64,000 bases of DNA from Pseudomonas sp. ML96 (GCF_000761545.1 NZ_JPMY01000037.1:1-64000); one strand, 5' to 3'. Positions 9,727-19,625 are shown, numbered from the stretch's first letter. Notes: a model not told the origin generated them from the sequence alone. Translations and numbers: made by a program.

Positions 9727-10653
9727 TTAACCCTGTGGCGCGGTGAAGGGCTCATCCTTGCGGAACACATAGAACAGGTTCGGCTCGCTGACCATGTAGA
9801 TGGTGCCTTCCTCGTCCATGGCCACGCCCTCGGCGCGTGGGATGCGCTGATCGAGACCGCTCTGGCCGCCCATCAGGCTGATGAAGCTGACCGGGTCGCC
9901 TTTCTCGTTCAGCTCCAGCAGCAGCCGCGACTGGGCGGAGAGGGCAAGTATGTGCCCGGTGCGCGGGTCGACGCTCAGCGCCGACAGGTTGCGCATGCCC
10001 AGGCCGTAGCTGGGTAGCGGCTGCAGCTCCTGGTCGAGCAGGTGCTGGCCGTCGCTGCCGAGGCTGAACATGCGCGGCGTGCGCTCCTTGCCGAGCAGCA
10101 GGCGTTGCTGCGCCGGGTCCCAGGCCACGCCCTCGAAGCCCTTGTTGCCGGCATCGGGGAAGCCCAGGTCGAAGGGCTCTGCGTCGGCCAGATCGAGTTC
10201 GTGGGTCTGCGGTGTCAGTTCGAAGATCGACAGCTGGCGCTGACGCTCGTCAGCCACGGCGATCTTGCCGTCCTCCAGAACCGCCACGCCTTCCGGATTG
10301 CTGAAGCCCTTGAGCACGATGCGCCGCAGCACCTCGCCGGTACGGCTCAGCTCGACCAGCATCGGCAGCTTGCCGGTGACGGTGAACAGGGTGCCGGTCA
10401 GCGGGCTGTAGGCCAGGTCGGAGGTCTCGCCTTCTTCCAGTCCGGGCAACGGTAGGCTCTGGATGCTGGCCTTGTAGCCCGGCAGCCAGATGCTGGCGGC
10501 GCGCTCGGCGCTGGGCAGGTTGTGTTCCTTGAACCAGTAGAGGGCGCGGTCGTCCCAGTGCATGTAGCGGACGATGGCGATCAGGCAGGCCAGCGTGACG
10601 ACCAGCGCCAGGCTCTGGCGGCGGCCTCGGGAGAGGGAAAAAGCGGAAGACAT
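9727..10653 (-). CDS. SdiA-regulated domain protein (second paralogue)
   Basis: This 308-residue protein has one N-terminal membrane anchor (about residues 16-33) and a C-terminal propeller domain with the blocks T-L-F-T-V-T-G-K, N-K-G-F-E-G-V-A and S-E-P-N-L-F-Y-V-F. It is clearly homologous along its length to the protein at 456-1379. The ATG at 10653 gives a length matching that paralogue; a TTG 6 codons earlier is possible. It is the last gene of a leftward unit behind the D-2-hydroxyglutarate dehydrogenase and FAH-family genes. Function is unknown; a tethered periplasmic propeller is the likely architecture. Confidence 0.85.
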   Translation of the reverse strand: MSSAFSLSRGRRQSLALVVTLACLIAIVRYMHWDDRALYWFKEHNLPSAERAASIWLPGYKASIQSLPLPGLEEGETSDLAYSPLTGTLFTVTGKLPMLVELSRTGEVLRRIVLKGFSNPEGVAVLEDGKIAVADERQRQLSIFELTPQTHELDLADAEPFDLGFPDAGNKGFEGVAWDPAQQRLLLGKERTPRMFSLGSDGQHLLDQELQPLPSYGLGMRNLSALSVDPRTGHILALSAQSRLLLELNEKGDPVSFISLMGGQSGLDQRIPRAEGVAMDEEGTIYMVSEPNLFYVFRKDEPFTAPQG

Positions 10654-10743
10654 CGATGACTGCTCGGACAAATCGAGTTCGTCAGAGTACTCAGCGGGGG
10701 TGAAAGTTCTGTGAAGAGCGGCGGGAGGCCCGCCGCATCTTGC

Positions 10744-11409
10744 TTAGAGTACGCGGGTGGAGAAGCTCGACAGACCGACCAGCTCGATCTGCAGGCTCTC
10801 GCCGCTGGCCAGCGGGCCGACGCCGGCCGGGGTGCCGGTGGAGATCACGTCGCCCGGTTGCAGGCTGAAGTGGGCGGCGATGTGCTGGATCAGCGGGATG
10901 ATCGGGTTGAGCATGGAGCTGGCGTTGCCGTCCTGGCGCACCTGGCCGTCGATGCTCAGGCGGATGCCGATATCGCGCACATCCTCGACCGCGTCGGCGG
11001 CGACGAAAGGTGCCAGCACGAAGGCGCCGTCGAAGCTCTTCGACAGTTCCCAGGGCAGACCCTTCTCCTTGAGCTTGGCCTGCACGTCGCGCAGGGTCAG
11101 GTCCAGGGCCGGGGCGAAGCCGGAGATGGCGTCGCGCACTTCCTCTTCACTGGGCTTCTTCGACAGCGGCTTGCCGATCAGCACGGCGATCTCCGCCTCG
11201 AAATGCACGCCACCGCGGTCCTGCGGAATGGCGAAGCCGTCATCCATTGGCACGGTGCAGCTGCCCGGTTTGATGAACAGCAGCGGCTCGGTGGGGATCG
11301 GATTGTTCAGCTCGGCGGCGTGCTCGGCGTAGTTGCGGCCGACGCAGACCACCTTGCCCAGCGGGAAGTGGATCGGGGTGCCGTCGACGTACTGGTGCTG
11401 GTAGCTCAT
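10744..11409 (-). CDS. Fumarylacetoacetate hydrolase (FAH) family protein
   Basis: The 221-residue single-domain FAH-family enzyme carries the metal-binding glutamate pair in F-E-A-E-I-A-V-L-I-G near residue 70, an aspartate in the A-L-D-L-T-L-R-D segment near residue 100, and the closing T-G-T-P-A-G-V-G-P motif near residue 195. Family members hydrolyse or decarboxylate acylpyruvates and oxaloacetate-like acids. AGGAG precedes the ATG at 11409, which trims 26 codons from the longest open frame. It sits between the D-2-hydroxyglutarate dehydrogenase gene (upstream) and the SdiA-domain gene (downstream), with short gaps that suggest one operon. The precise substrate is not determined. Confidence 0.88.
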   Translation of the reverse strand: MSYQHQYVDGTPIHFPLGKVVCVGRNYAEHAAELNNPIPTEPLLFIKPGSCTVPMDDGFAIPQDRGGVHFEAEIAVLIGKPLSKKPSEEEVRDAISGFAPALDLTLRDVQAKLKEKGLPWELSKSFDGAFVLAPFVAADAVEDVRDIGIRLSIDGQVRQDGNASSMLNPIIPLIQHIAAHFSLQPGDVISTGTPAGVGPLASGESLQIELVGLSSFSTRVL

Positions 11410-11497
11410 GCGGGCTCCTGTGATCGGGGAGACGGTGGACAGCCACCGCGGAGCAGCAGGATGGCAGGTGCGCGCGGCACCGGCCATCCGACGGAAG

Positions 11498-12892
11498 TCA
11501 AAGCGGGAAGATCTTGCCGGGGTTCATGATGCCGTTTGGATCGAATACCGCCTTGATCGCCTTCATGTAGCCAATCTCGGCCTCGGAGCGGCTGTAGTGC
11601 AGGTAGTCGCGCTTGGTCATGCCCACGCCGTGCTCGGCGCTGATCGAGCCGTTGTACTTCTGCACGGTCTCGAACACCCACTTGTTGACGATGGCGCACT
11701 TGGCGAAGAAGTCGTCCTTGGACAGGTTCTCCGGCTTGAGGATGTTCAGGTGCAGGTTGCCGTCGCCGATATGGCCGAACCACACCACTTCGAAGTCCGG
11801 GTAGTTGGCTTCGACGATGCGGTCGATGTCGTGCAGGAAGGCGGGCACCTGGCCGACGGTGACCGAGATGTCGTTCTTGTACGGAGTCCAGTGGCTGATG
11901 GTCTCGGAGATGTACTCGCGCAGCTTCCACAGGTTCTCCAGCTGCTGCTGGCTCTGGCTCATCACGCCGTCGACCACCCAGCCCTGCTCGACGCAGTGCT
12001 CGAAGGTCTCCAGTGCCTGGTTGGCGACTTCCTCGGTGGTGGCCTCGAATTCCAGCAGGGCGTAGAACGGGCAGTCGGTCTCGAAGGCCGGCGGCACGTC
12101 GCCACGGGCCATGATCTTGGCCAGGGCCTTGTCCGAGAAGAACTCGAAAGCGGTCAGGTCCAGCTTGTTCTGGAAGGCGTGCAGCACCGGCATGATCGAG
12201 TCGAAGTCCGGGGTGCCGAGAACCATCGCGGTGAGGTTCTTCGGCGCGCGCTCCAGGCGCATGGTGGCTTCGACGACGAAGCCCAGGGTGCCTTCGGCGC
12301 CGATGAACAGCTGGCGCATGTCGTAGCCGGTGGCGTTCTTGATCAGGTCGCGGTTCAGCTCCAGCACGTCGCCGGCGCCGGTGACCACTTTCATGCCGGC
12401 TACCCAGTTGCGGGTCATGCCGTAGCGGATCACCTTGATGCCACCGGCGTTGGTGCCGATGTTGCCGCCCAGCTGGCTGGAGCCGCTGGAGGCGAAGTCC
12501 ACCGGGTAGTACAGGCCCTTGTCCTCGGCGTACTGCTGCAGCTGCTTGGTCACCACGCCCGGCTGGCACACCACGGTGCGGTCGAATTCGTTGAATTCGA
12601 CGATCTGGTTCATGTAGTCGAAGGCCACGACCACTTCGCCGTTGGCCGCCACAGCCGCGGCAGACAGGCCGGTACGGCCGCCGGAGGGCACTAGGGCGAC
12701 CTTGTGCTGGTTGGCCCAGCGCACGATGGCCTGTACCTGCTCGATGGTCTTGGGGAAGACGATGGCGGACGGGGCGGGCGCGAAGTGCTTGGTCCAATCC
12801 TTGCCGTAGGCATTGAGGGAATCGGCGTCGGTCAGCACCTTGCCGGCATCCACCAGGGTCTTCAGCTCTTCGATCAGGGCAGGATTGGTCAT
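11498..12892 (-). CDS. FAD-linked D-2-hydroxyglutarate dehydrogenase
   Basis: This 464-residue flavoprotein of the D-2-hydroxyacid dehydrogenase/vanillyl-alcohol-oxidase type has its FAD-binding PP-loop P-S-G-G-R-T-G-L-S near residue 70. The segment S-G-S-S-Q-L-G-G-N-I-G-T-N-A-G-G is near residue 138, and the C-terminal E-H-G-V-G-M-T-K-R near residue 420. Close relatives in Pseudomonas oxidise D-2-hydroxyglutarate back to 2-oxoglutarate and pass electrons through ETF to ubiquinone. SerA can produce D-2-hydroxyglutarate from 2-oxoglutarate, and serA is the divergent neighbour, so the pair makes metabolic sense. Glycolate or D-lactate dehydrogenase activity is the alternative, but the context argues against it. 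Confidence 0.88.
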   Translation of the reverse strand: MTNPALIEELKTLVDAGKVLTDADSLNAYGKDWTKHFAPAPSAIVFPKTIEQVQAIVRWANQHKVALVPSGGRTGLSAAAVAANGEVVVAFDYMNQIVEFNEFDRTVVCQPGVVTKQLQQYAEDKGLYYPVDFASSGSSQLGGNIGTNAGGIKVIRYGMTRNWVAGMKVVTGAGDVLELNRDLIKNATGYDMRQLFIGAEGTLGFVVEATMRLERAPKNLTAMVLGTPDFDSIMPVLHAFQNKLDLTAFEFFSDKALAKIMARGDVPPAFETDCPFYALLEFEATTEEVANQALETFEHCVEQGWVVDGVMSQSQQQLENLWKLREYISETISHWTPYKNDISVTVGQVPAFLHDIDRIVEANYPDFEVVWFGHIGDGNLHLNILKPENLSKDDFFAKCAIVNKWVFETVQKYNGSISAEHGVGMTKRDYLHYSRSEAEIGYMKAIKAVFDPNGIMNPGKIFPL

Positions 12893-12957
12893 CTGGGAAC
12901 TCTCGAACTATTCATGGTCACCCTGAGAACGCTTCATCGCCCAGGGGTGGCAGTTTC

Positions 12958-12989
12958 GCGGGGCGCGTATGTTAGCATACGCACCCCGC
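12958..12989. promoter_or_regulatory. Large inverted repeat in the serA divergent promoter region
   Basis: In the 175-base gap between the two divergent genes, GCGTATG (12965-12971) pairs with CATACGC (12976-12982) around TTAG. The symmetry continues outward after one mismatch with GCGGGG/CCCCGC (12958-12963, 12984-12989). No T run follows and both neighbours point away, so a terminator is unlikely. An operator or overlapping promoter for serA and/or the dehydrogenase operon is the better reading. Confidence 0.5.
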
Positions 12990-13067
12990 CAATCGTGCCT
13001 CCCCGCCGATCTGCGGGCCGGCCAAGGCCGCTTTCCTGACACTTTTTGTGGGACCACAGGTACTCCG

Positions 13068-14297
13068 ATGAGCAAGACCTCTCTCGACAAGAGCAAGATC
13101 AAGTTCCTTCTGCTGGAAGGCGTGCACCAGAACGCCGTCGATACGCTGAAGGCCGCTGGCTACACCAACATCGAGTACCTCAAGGGCGCGCTGTCCGACG
13201 AGGAGCTGAAGATCAAGATCGCCGATGCGCACTTCATCGGCATCCGCTCGCGCACCCAGCTGACCGAGGAAGTCTTTGATTGCGCCAAGAAGCTGGTTGC
13301 CGTCGGCTGCTTCTGCATCGGCACCAACCAGGTCGACCTGGACGCCGCCCGTGAGCGTGGCATCGCCGTGTTCAACGCCCCCTATTCCAACACCCGTTCG
13401 GTCGCCGAGCTGGTTCTGGCCCAGGCCATCCTGCTGCTGCGCGGCATTCCGGAGAAGAACGCCTCCTGCCACCGTGGTGGCTGGATCAAGTCGGCGGCCA
13501 ACTCCTTCGAGATCCGCGGCAAGAAGCTCGGCATCGTCGGTTACGGCTCCATCGGCACCCAGCTCTCGGTACTGGCCGAAGCCCTGGGCATGCAGGTGTT
13601 CTTCTACGACACCGTGACCAAGCTGCCGCTGGGCAACGCCACCCAGGTGGCCAAGCTGCACGACCTGCTGGGCATGGCCGACATCGTCTCCCTGCACGTG
13701 CCTGAGCTGCCGTCCACCCAGTGGATGATCGGCGAGAAGGAAATCCGCGCCATGAAGAAGGGCGGCATCCTGATCAACGCCGCCCGTGGCACCGTGGTCG
13801 AGCTGGAGCACCTGGCTGCCGCGATCAAGGACGAGCACCTGATCGGCGCCGCCATCGACGTGTTCCCGGTCGAGCCGAAGTCCAACGACGAAGAGTTCGA
13901 GAGCCCGCTGCGTGGCCTGGATCGCGTGATCCTGACCCCGCACATCGGTGGTTCCACTGCCGAAGCTCAGGCCAACATCGGTCTGGAAGTGGCCGAGAAA
14001 CTGGTCAAGTACAGCGACAACGGTACTTCGGTGTCCTCCGTGAACTTCCCGGAAGTCGCCCTGCCGGCCCACCCGGGCAAGCACCGTCTGCTGCACATCC
14101 ACGAGAACGTGCCGGGCGTGATGAGCGAGATCAACAAGGTGTTCGCCGACAACGGCATCAACATCTCCGGTCAGTTCCTGCAGACCAACGACAAGGTCGG
14201 CTACGTGGTGATCGACGTCGACGCCGAGTACTCCGACCTGGCGCTGGAAAAGCTGCAGCACGTTACCGGTACCATCCGCAGCCGCGTCCTGTTCTAA
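13068..14297 (+). CDS. serA: D-3-phosphoglycerate dehydrogenase SerA
   Basis: The 409-residue enzyme commits 3-phosphoglycerate to serine synthesis. The NAD-binding motif G-Y-G-S-I-G is near residue 158. The catalytic Arg (N-A-A-R-G), Glu (V-E-P) and His (P-H-I-G-G-S) are in order between about residues 239 and 292. A C-terminal ACT domain from about residue 338 (H-I-H-E-N-V-P-G-V-M-S-E-I-N) is the serine-binding feedback site. The ATG at 13068 gives the usual length, although the frame stays open upstream into the intergenic inverted repeat. This class can reduce 2-oxoglutarate to D-2-hydroxyglutarate, matching the divergent dehydrogenase gene. Confidence 0.96.
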   Translation: MSKTSLDKSKIKFLLLEGVHQNAVDTLKAAGYTNIEYLKGALSDEELKIKIADAHFIGIRSRTQLTEEVFDCAKKLVAVGCFCIGTNQVDLDAARERGIAVFNAPYSNTRSVAELVLAQAILLLRGIPEKNASCHRGGWIKSAANSFEIRGKKLGIVGYGSIGTQLSVLAEALGMQVFFYDTVTKLPLGNATQVAKLHDLLGMADIVSLHVPELPSTQWMIGEKEIRAMKKGGILINAARGTVVELEHLAAAIKDEHLIGAAIDVFPVEPKSNDEEFESPLRGLDRVILTPHIGGSTAEAQANIGLEVAEKLVKYSDNGTSVSSVNFPEVALPAHPGKHRLLHIHENVPGVMSEINKVFADNGINISGQFLQTNDKVGYVVIDVDAEYSDLALEKLQHVTGTIRSRVLF

Positions 14298-14315
14298 GAA
14301 CGCCGCGCTGCAACG

Positions 14316-14343
14316 AAAAAGGGAGGCCTAGGCCTCCCTTTTT
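14316..14343. terminator. Bidirectional terminator between serA and ppx
   Basis: AAAAAGGGAGGCC and GGCCTCCCTTTTT form a near-perfect palindrome between two convergent genes, with A and T runs on both sides. It can terminate serA rightward and ppx leftward. Confidence 0.92.
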
Positions 14344-14359
14344 CATGCCCGCCGTTTGC

Positions 14360-15859
14360 TTAGTGCACGGTCAGCATGAAGTTGATGCGGGTCAGCCACT
14401 CGGCTTCCTGCTCGAAGTCGGCCTGGGTCAGCGGGTTGGCCTCCAGCCAGCCTTCGGGGAAGGTCAGGTCCAGGCGCTGCGGGCCGGCCTGCAGCTGCAC
14501 CTTGGGCATTTCCTGGGTGCCACGGATGTGGTGGAAGAGGATGGCGAAGCGCAGCAGCACGCACAGGCGCAGCAGCTGCACGCCGTCCTCGCCGAATTCG
14601 GCGAAGCGTTCCTTGGGGATGTTGCGGCGGTGGCCGCGTACCAGCAGGGCCAGCATCAGCTGGTCGCGACGGGAGAAACCGGCCAGGTCGGAGTGCTCGA
14701 TCAGGTAGGAGCCGTGCTTGTGGTACTGGTAGTGGGCGATGTCCAGGCCGATCTCGTGGACGCGCGAGCCCCACTGCAGCAGGTCGCGGTGCCAGTCCTC
14801 GTCCAGTTGCCAGGCGCTGGCGACCTTCTCCAGCGCGGCCAGGGCCTTGGCCTCGACGCGCGCGGCCTGCTGCAGGTCGACGTGGTAGCGCTCCATCAGC
14901 GAGCTCAGGGTGCGCTCGCGCACGTCCTCGTGGTGGTGGCGGCCGAGCAGGTCATACAGCACGCCTTCACGCAGGGCGCCTTCGGAGTGGTCCATGCGCT
15001 GCAGGTCGAGGGCGTCGAAGATGGCCTCGGCGATGGCCAGGCCGGCCGGGAAGATCTGTCGGCGGTCGGGCTTGATGCCCTCGATGTCCAGCTTGTCCAC
15101 TTCGCCCAGCTTGAACACCTTGCGCTTGAGCCAGGCCAGGCCCTCGGGGTTGATCTCGCCATTGCCCAGGCCGCCGGCCTTGATCGACAGGCCCACGGCG
15201 CGGATGGTGCCGGAGGCGCCCACCGATTCCTGCCAGCCCAGGCGCTGCAGGCCCTGCTCGATGCTCATCAGTTCCAGGCGCGCGGCGGTGTAGGCCTGGG
15301 CGTAGCGCGCCGGGGTGATCTTGCCGTCCTTGAAGTAGCGCTGGGTGTAGCTGACGCAGCCCATCTGCAGGCTTTCGCGCAGCAGCGGCTCGAAGCGCTG
15401 GCCGACGATGAATTCGGTACTGCCGCCGCCGATGTCCACCACCAGGCGCTTGCCGGGGTTGTCGGCGATGGTGTGGGAGACGCCGAGGTAGATCAGGCGG
15501 GCCTCTTCGCGGCCGGAGATGACTTCTACCTGATGGCCGAGCATTTCGTCGGCGCGGCGGATGAACTCGGCGCGGTTGCGTGCCTCGCGCAGGGCGTTGG
15601 TGCCGACGATACGCACGGCGCCGTGGGGCAGGCCCTGGATCAGTTGGCCGAAGCGGCGCAGGCAATCCAGGCCGCGCTGCATGGCTTCCTCGCTGAGCTG
15701 GCGCTCGTCATCCAGGCCGGCGGCCAGCTGTACCTTCTCGCCGAGCCGCTCAAGGATGCGGATCTCGCCGTGGTCGGCCTTGGCCAGCACCATGTGGAAG
15801 CTGTTGGAGCCCAGGTCGATGGCGGCGATCAGAGGAAACTGTTTGGCGGTGTTGGGCAT
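14360..15859 (-). CDS. ppx: Exopolyphosphatase Ppx
   Basis: This 499-residue enzyme of the Ppx/GppA family releases phosphate from the ends of polyphosphate. The ASKHA-type N-terminal domain starts A-A-I-D-L-G-S-N-S-F-H-M near residue 12, with the second phosphate loop D-I-G-G-G-S-T-E-F near residue 147. A C-terminal HD-like helical domain contains H-D-like positions around R-V-H-E-I-G-L-D-I-A-H. The start at 15859 matches the usual length; earlier in-frame codons would add an unrelated N-terminal segment. It is divergent from trxA, as in P. aeruginosa (recalled). Confidence 0.94.
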   Translation of the reverse strand: MPNTAKQFPLIAAIDLGSNSFHMVLAKADHGEIRILERLGEKVQLAAGLDDERQLSEEAMQRGLDCLRRFGQLIQGLPHGAVRIVGTNALREARNRAEFIRRADEMLGHQVEVISGREEARLIYLGVSHTIADNPGKRLVVDIGGGSTEFIVGQRFEPLLRESLQMGCVSYTQRYFKDGKITPARYAQAYTAARLELMSIEQGLQRLGWQESVGASGTIRAVGLSIKAGGLGNGEINPEGLAWLKRKVFKLGEVDKLDIEGIKPDRRQIFPAGLAIAEAIFDALDLQRMDHSEGALREGVLYDLLGRHHHEDVRERTLSSLMERYHVDLQQAARVEAKALAALEKVASAWQLDEDWHRDLLQWGSRVHEIGLDIAHYQYHKHGSYLIEHSDLAGFSRRDQLMLALLVRGHRRNIPKERFAEFGEDGVQLLRLCVLLRFAILFHHIRGTQEMPKVQLQAGPQRLDLTFPEGWLEANPLTQADFEQEAEWLTRINFMLTVH

Positions 15860-15977
15860 GTAGGATTGTCCCTTGGCAAAACGTTGGCACCCCATCCTGG
15901 TCGAGCGGGCGCCGCAATGACTGCATGTTAACCGCCCGTGGGCGGGTTGCCGTAGTCTTTCATCAGCTGTATGAAAT

Positions 15978-16000
15978 CCATTGATAGTCAAGCTCAATGG
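15978..16000. promoter_or_regulatory. Inverted repeat upstream of trxA
   Basis: CCATTGA (15978-15984) and TCAATGG (15994-16000) form a perfect 7-bp inverted repeat with a 9-base spacer in the ppx-trxA divergent region. It lies a few bases upstream of a weak sigma-70-like promoter (TTTCGG at 16009, 17-base spacer, TATCAT at 16032). The position suits an activator or repressor site. The regulator is not identifiable from the sequence. Confidence 0.35.
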
Positions 16001-16073
16001 ACAGCAGCTTTCGGCATGGAAGGATGCGGGCTATCATGGCGCCACTTTTTGCTTCCGATCACGGAGACTGTAC

Positions 16074-16400
16074 ATGAGCGAATTCATCACCAACGTCAGC
16101 GACACCAGCTTCGAAGACGACGTGATCAAGGCCGAAGGTCCGGTCCTGGTCGACTACTGGGCCGAGTGGTGCGGCCCGTGCAAAATGATCGCCCCGGTCC
16201 TGGACGAGATCGCCCAGACCTACGCCGGCAAGCTGAAAGTCTGCAAGCTGAACATCGACGAGAACCAGGAAACCCCGCCGAAGTACGGCGTGCGCGGCAT
16301 CCCGACTCTGATGCTGTTCAAGAACGGCAACGTCGAGGCCACCAAGGTTGGTGCCCTGTCCAAGTCGCAACTGGCTGCCTTCCTCGACGCCAATATCTGA
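16074..16400 (+). CDS. trxA: Thioredoxin 1
   Basis: The 108-residue cytoplasmic thioredoxin has the redox motif W-C-G-P-C at residues 32-36 and the cis-proline segment G-I-P-T-L near residue 75. It reduces disulfides in ribonucleotide reductase and other clients. The start at 16074 gives the standard length. It is followed by a strong terminator and then rho, the widely conserved trxA-rho arrangement. Confidence 0.97.
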   Translation: MSEFITNVSDTSFEDDVIKAEGPVLVDYWAEWCGPCKMIAPVLDEIAQTYAGKLKVCKLNIDENQETPPKYGVRGIPTLMLFKNGNVEATKVGALSKSQLAAFLDANI

Positions 16401-16421
16401 GGCCCCGGCCCCGGATAGCGC

Positions 16422-16449
16422 AAAAGCCCCGCACCTCGCGGGGCTTTTT
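16422..16449 (+). terminator. Rho-independent terminator after trxA
   Basis: AAAAGCCCCGC (16422-16432) pairs with GCGGGGCTTTT (16438-16448) around a 5-base loop and continues into T residues, 21 bases after the trxA stop. Confidence 0.93.
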
Positions 16450-16463
16450 CTTTGGGCGCAGGC

Positions 16464-16492
16464 TGGACGCAGCGCCAAACCCGGTGTTAAAT
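16464..16492 (+). promoter_or_regulatory. rho: Candidate sigma-70 promoter for rho
   Basis: TGGACG (16464-16469) and TTAAAT (16487-16492) are separated by 17 bases; each matches four of six consensus positions. The promoter would leave a leader of about 150 bases before the rho ATG, which is typical of rho genes and a plausible place for autogenous control. Confidence 0.4.
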
Positions 16493-16645
16493 TCGGGCCT
16501 GCAGCGGGTTCTTCGCTGCCCTCCAAGCCGTCGCCGACGCGCTCCTCCCGATAATATCGAGCGATCCAGTCGCCTTCTCCGCGGCGCGGCCAGCAAAGCC
16601 CCCAGGGCTTTCCTTCCCTCTCTCTATATACCTACGTTCATTCCT

Positions 16646-17905
<1,260 letters not shown>

Positions 17906-17923
17906 GCATCAGTCGTTGCACGC

Positions 17924-17945
17924 GAGGCCGGGGAAACCCGGCCTC
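17924..17945 (+). terminator. GAAA-loop hairpin after rho
   Basis: A perfect 9-bp stem GAGGCCGGG/CCCGGCCTC closes on a GAAA tetraloop (17933-17936), 18 bases past the rho stop. The following T content is modest (TGCATTTC), so it may act as a weak terminator or a stabilising 3' end. Confidence 0.6.
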
Positions 17946-18016
17946 TGCATTTCTGCAGCCTTCTGAATAACCCAGTTCGGCGCTAAACTTTGCGCCCCGA
18001 CCTGTGAGGCCCAAGC

Positions 18017-19483
18017 ATGCAGTACCGCGACCTGCGCGACTTCATCCGCGAGCTGGAAAGCCGTGGCGAGCTCAAGCGCATCCAGACCCCGGTCTCTCCC
18101 GTGCTGGAAATGACCGAAATCTGCGACCGTACCCTGCGTCGTGGCGGCCCGGCGCTGTTGTTCGAGAAGCCCACCGGCTTCGACGTACCGGTGCTCGGCA
18201 ACCTGTTCGGCACGCCCAAGCGCGTGGCGCTGGGCATGGGCGCCGAGGATGTCGGCGAGCTGCGCGAGATTGGCAAGCTGCTGGCCTTCCTCAAGGAGCC
18301 CGAGCCGCCCAAGGGCCTGAAGGACGCCTGGAGCAAGCTGCCGATCTACAAGAAGGTCATCAGCATGGCGCCCAAGGTGCTCAAGGATGCGCCTTGCCAC
18401 GAGGTGATCGAGGAGGGCGACGCCGTCGACCTCGGCAAACTGCCAATCCAGCACTGCTGGCCGGGCGACGTGGCGCCGCTGATCACCTGGGGTTTGACCA
18501 TCACCAAGGGGCCGAACAAGGAACGGCAGAACCTCGGCATCTACCGCCAGCAGGTGATCGGTCGCAACAAGGTGATCATGCGCTGGCTCAGCCACCGTGG
18601 CGGCGCGCTGGATTACCGCGAGTGGTGCCAGAAGTACCCGGACCGCCCCTACCCGGTGGCCGTGGCTCTCGGCGCGGACCCGGCGACCATTCTCGGCGCC
18701 GTGACCCCGGTGCCGGACACCCTCTCCGAATATGCCTTCGCAGGGCTCTTGCGCGGCCATCGTACCGAGCTGGTCAAGGCCATCGGTTCCGACCTGCAGG
18801 TGCCAGCCAGTGCCGAGATCGTCCTGGAAGGCCATATCTATCCGGGCGAGACTGCGCCGGAAGGCCCGTACGGCGACCACACCGGCTACTACAACGAGGT
18901 CGATACCTTCCCGGTGTTTACCGTCGAGCGCATTACTCGCAGAAAGCAGCCGATCTACCACAGCACCTACACCGGCCGCCCGCCAGATGAGCCGGCGATC
19001 CTCGGCGTGGCGCTGAACGAAGTGTTCGTGCCGATCCTGCAGAAGCAGTTCCCGGAGATCACCGACTTCTACCTGCCGCCGGAAGGCTGCTCCTACCGCA
19101 TGGCGGTGGTGACCATGAAGAAGCAGTACCCGGGCCACGCCAAGCGCGTGATGCTCGGCGTGTGGAGCTTCCTGCGCCAGTTCATGTACACCAAGTTCGT
19201 CATCGTCACCGACGACGACGTCAACGCCCGCGACTGGAACGACGTGATCTGGGCCATCACCACGCGCATGGACCCCAAGCGCGACACGGTGATGATCGAC
19301 AACACGCCGATCGACTACCTCGACTTCGCCTCGCCGATCTCCGGCCTGGGCTCGAAGATGGGCCTCGACGCCACGCACAAGTGGCCGGGCGAGACCACGC
19401 GCGAGTGGGGCCGGGTGATCGAGAAGGACCCGGCCGTGGTGGCGCGGATCGACGACATGTGGAAAGAGCTGGGCATCGACTGA
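18017..19483 (+). CDS. ubiD: 4-hydroxy-3-polyprenylbenzoate decarboxylase UbiD
   Basis: The 488-residue prenyl-FMN-dependent decarboxylase acts early in ubiquinone synthesis. The N terminus M-Q-Y-R-D-L-R-D-F-I is typical. The metal/prFMN-binding and acidic catalytic positions lie in the segment G-E-T-A-P-E-G-P-Y-G-D-H-T-G-Y-Y near residues 277-292. It needs prFMN made by UbiX, which is not in this window. The stop codon is directly followed by a 143-bp palindromic repeat. Confidence 0.96.
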   Translation: MQYRDLRDFIRELESRGELKRIQTPVSPVLEMTEICDRTLRRGGPALLFEKPTGFDVPVLGNLFGTPKRVALGMGAEDVGELREIGKLLAFLKEPEPPKGLKDAWSKLPIYKKVISMAPKVLKDAPCHEVIEEGDAVDLGKLPIQHCWPGDVAPLITWGLTITKGPNKERQNLGIYRQQVIGRNKVIMRWLSHRGGALDYREWCQKYPDRPYPVAVALGADPATILGAVTPVPDTLSEYAFAGLLRGHRTELVKAIGSDLQVPASAEIVLEGHIYPGETAPEGPYGDHTGYYNEVDTFPVFTVERITRRKQPIYHSTYTGRPPDEPAILGVALNEVFVPILQKQFPEITDFYLPPEGCSYRMAVVTMKKQYPGHAKRVMLGVWSFLRQFMYTKFVIVTDDDVNARDWNDVIWAITTRMDPKRDTVMIDNTPIDYLDFASPISGLGSKMGLDATHKWPGETTREWGRVIEKDPAVVARIDDMWKELGID

Positions 19484-19625
19484 TGAATGCATCATCTGCT
19501 GCTGCGCTCGATTGGGCTGTGTTGAAAGGCCGCTCGGGCTGCTCATTTACTCGATGTAAACTCCGCGCCCTCGCGCCCTTTCGCCTTGCCCACCCTTCGC
19601 TTGCGACGCAGCTGAAGGCATTCAT
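19483..19625. repeat. Palindromic intergenic repeat, copy 1
   Basis: An approximately 143-bp imperfect palindrome fills the whole gap between ubiD and the next gene. The outer arms are ATGAATGC (19483-19490) and GCATTCAT (19618-19625). The apex is CTGCTCATTTAC (19539-19550), five bases, then GTAAACTCCGCG (19556-19567). The same apex sequence with a different 5-base loop occurs in copy 2 (32256-32396), and the arms between apex and ends are related too. It starts on the ubiD stop codon and supplies the probable ribosome site (GAAGG, 19614-19618) of the next gene. No open reading frame is conserved in it. Confidence 0.85.
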
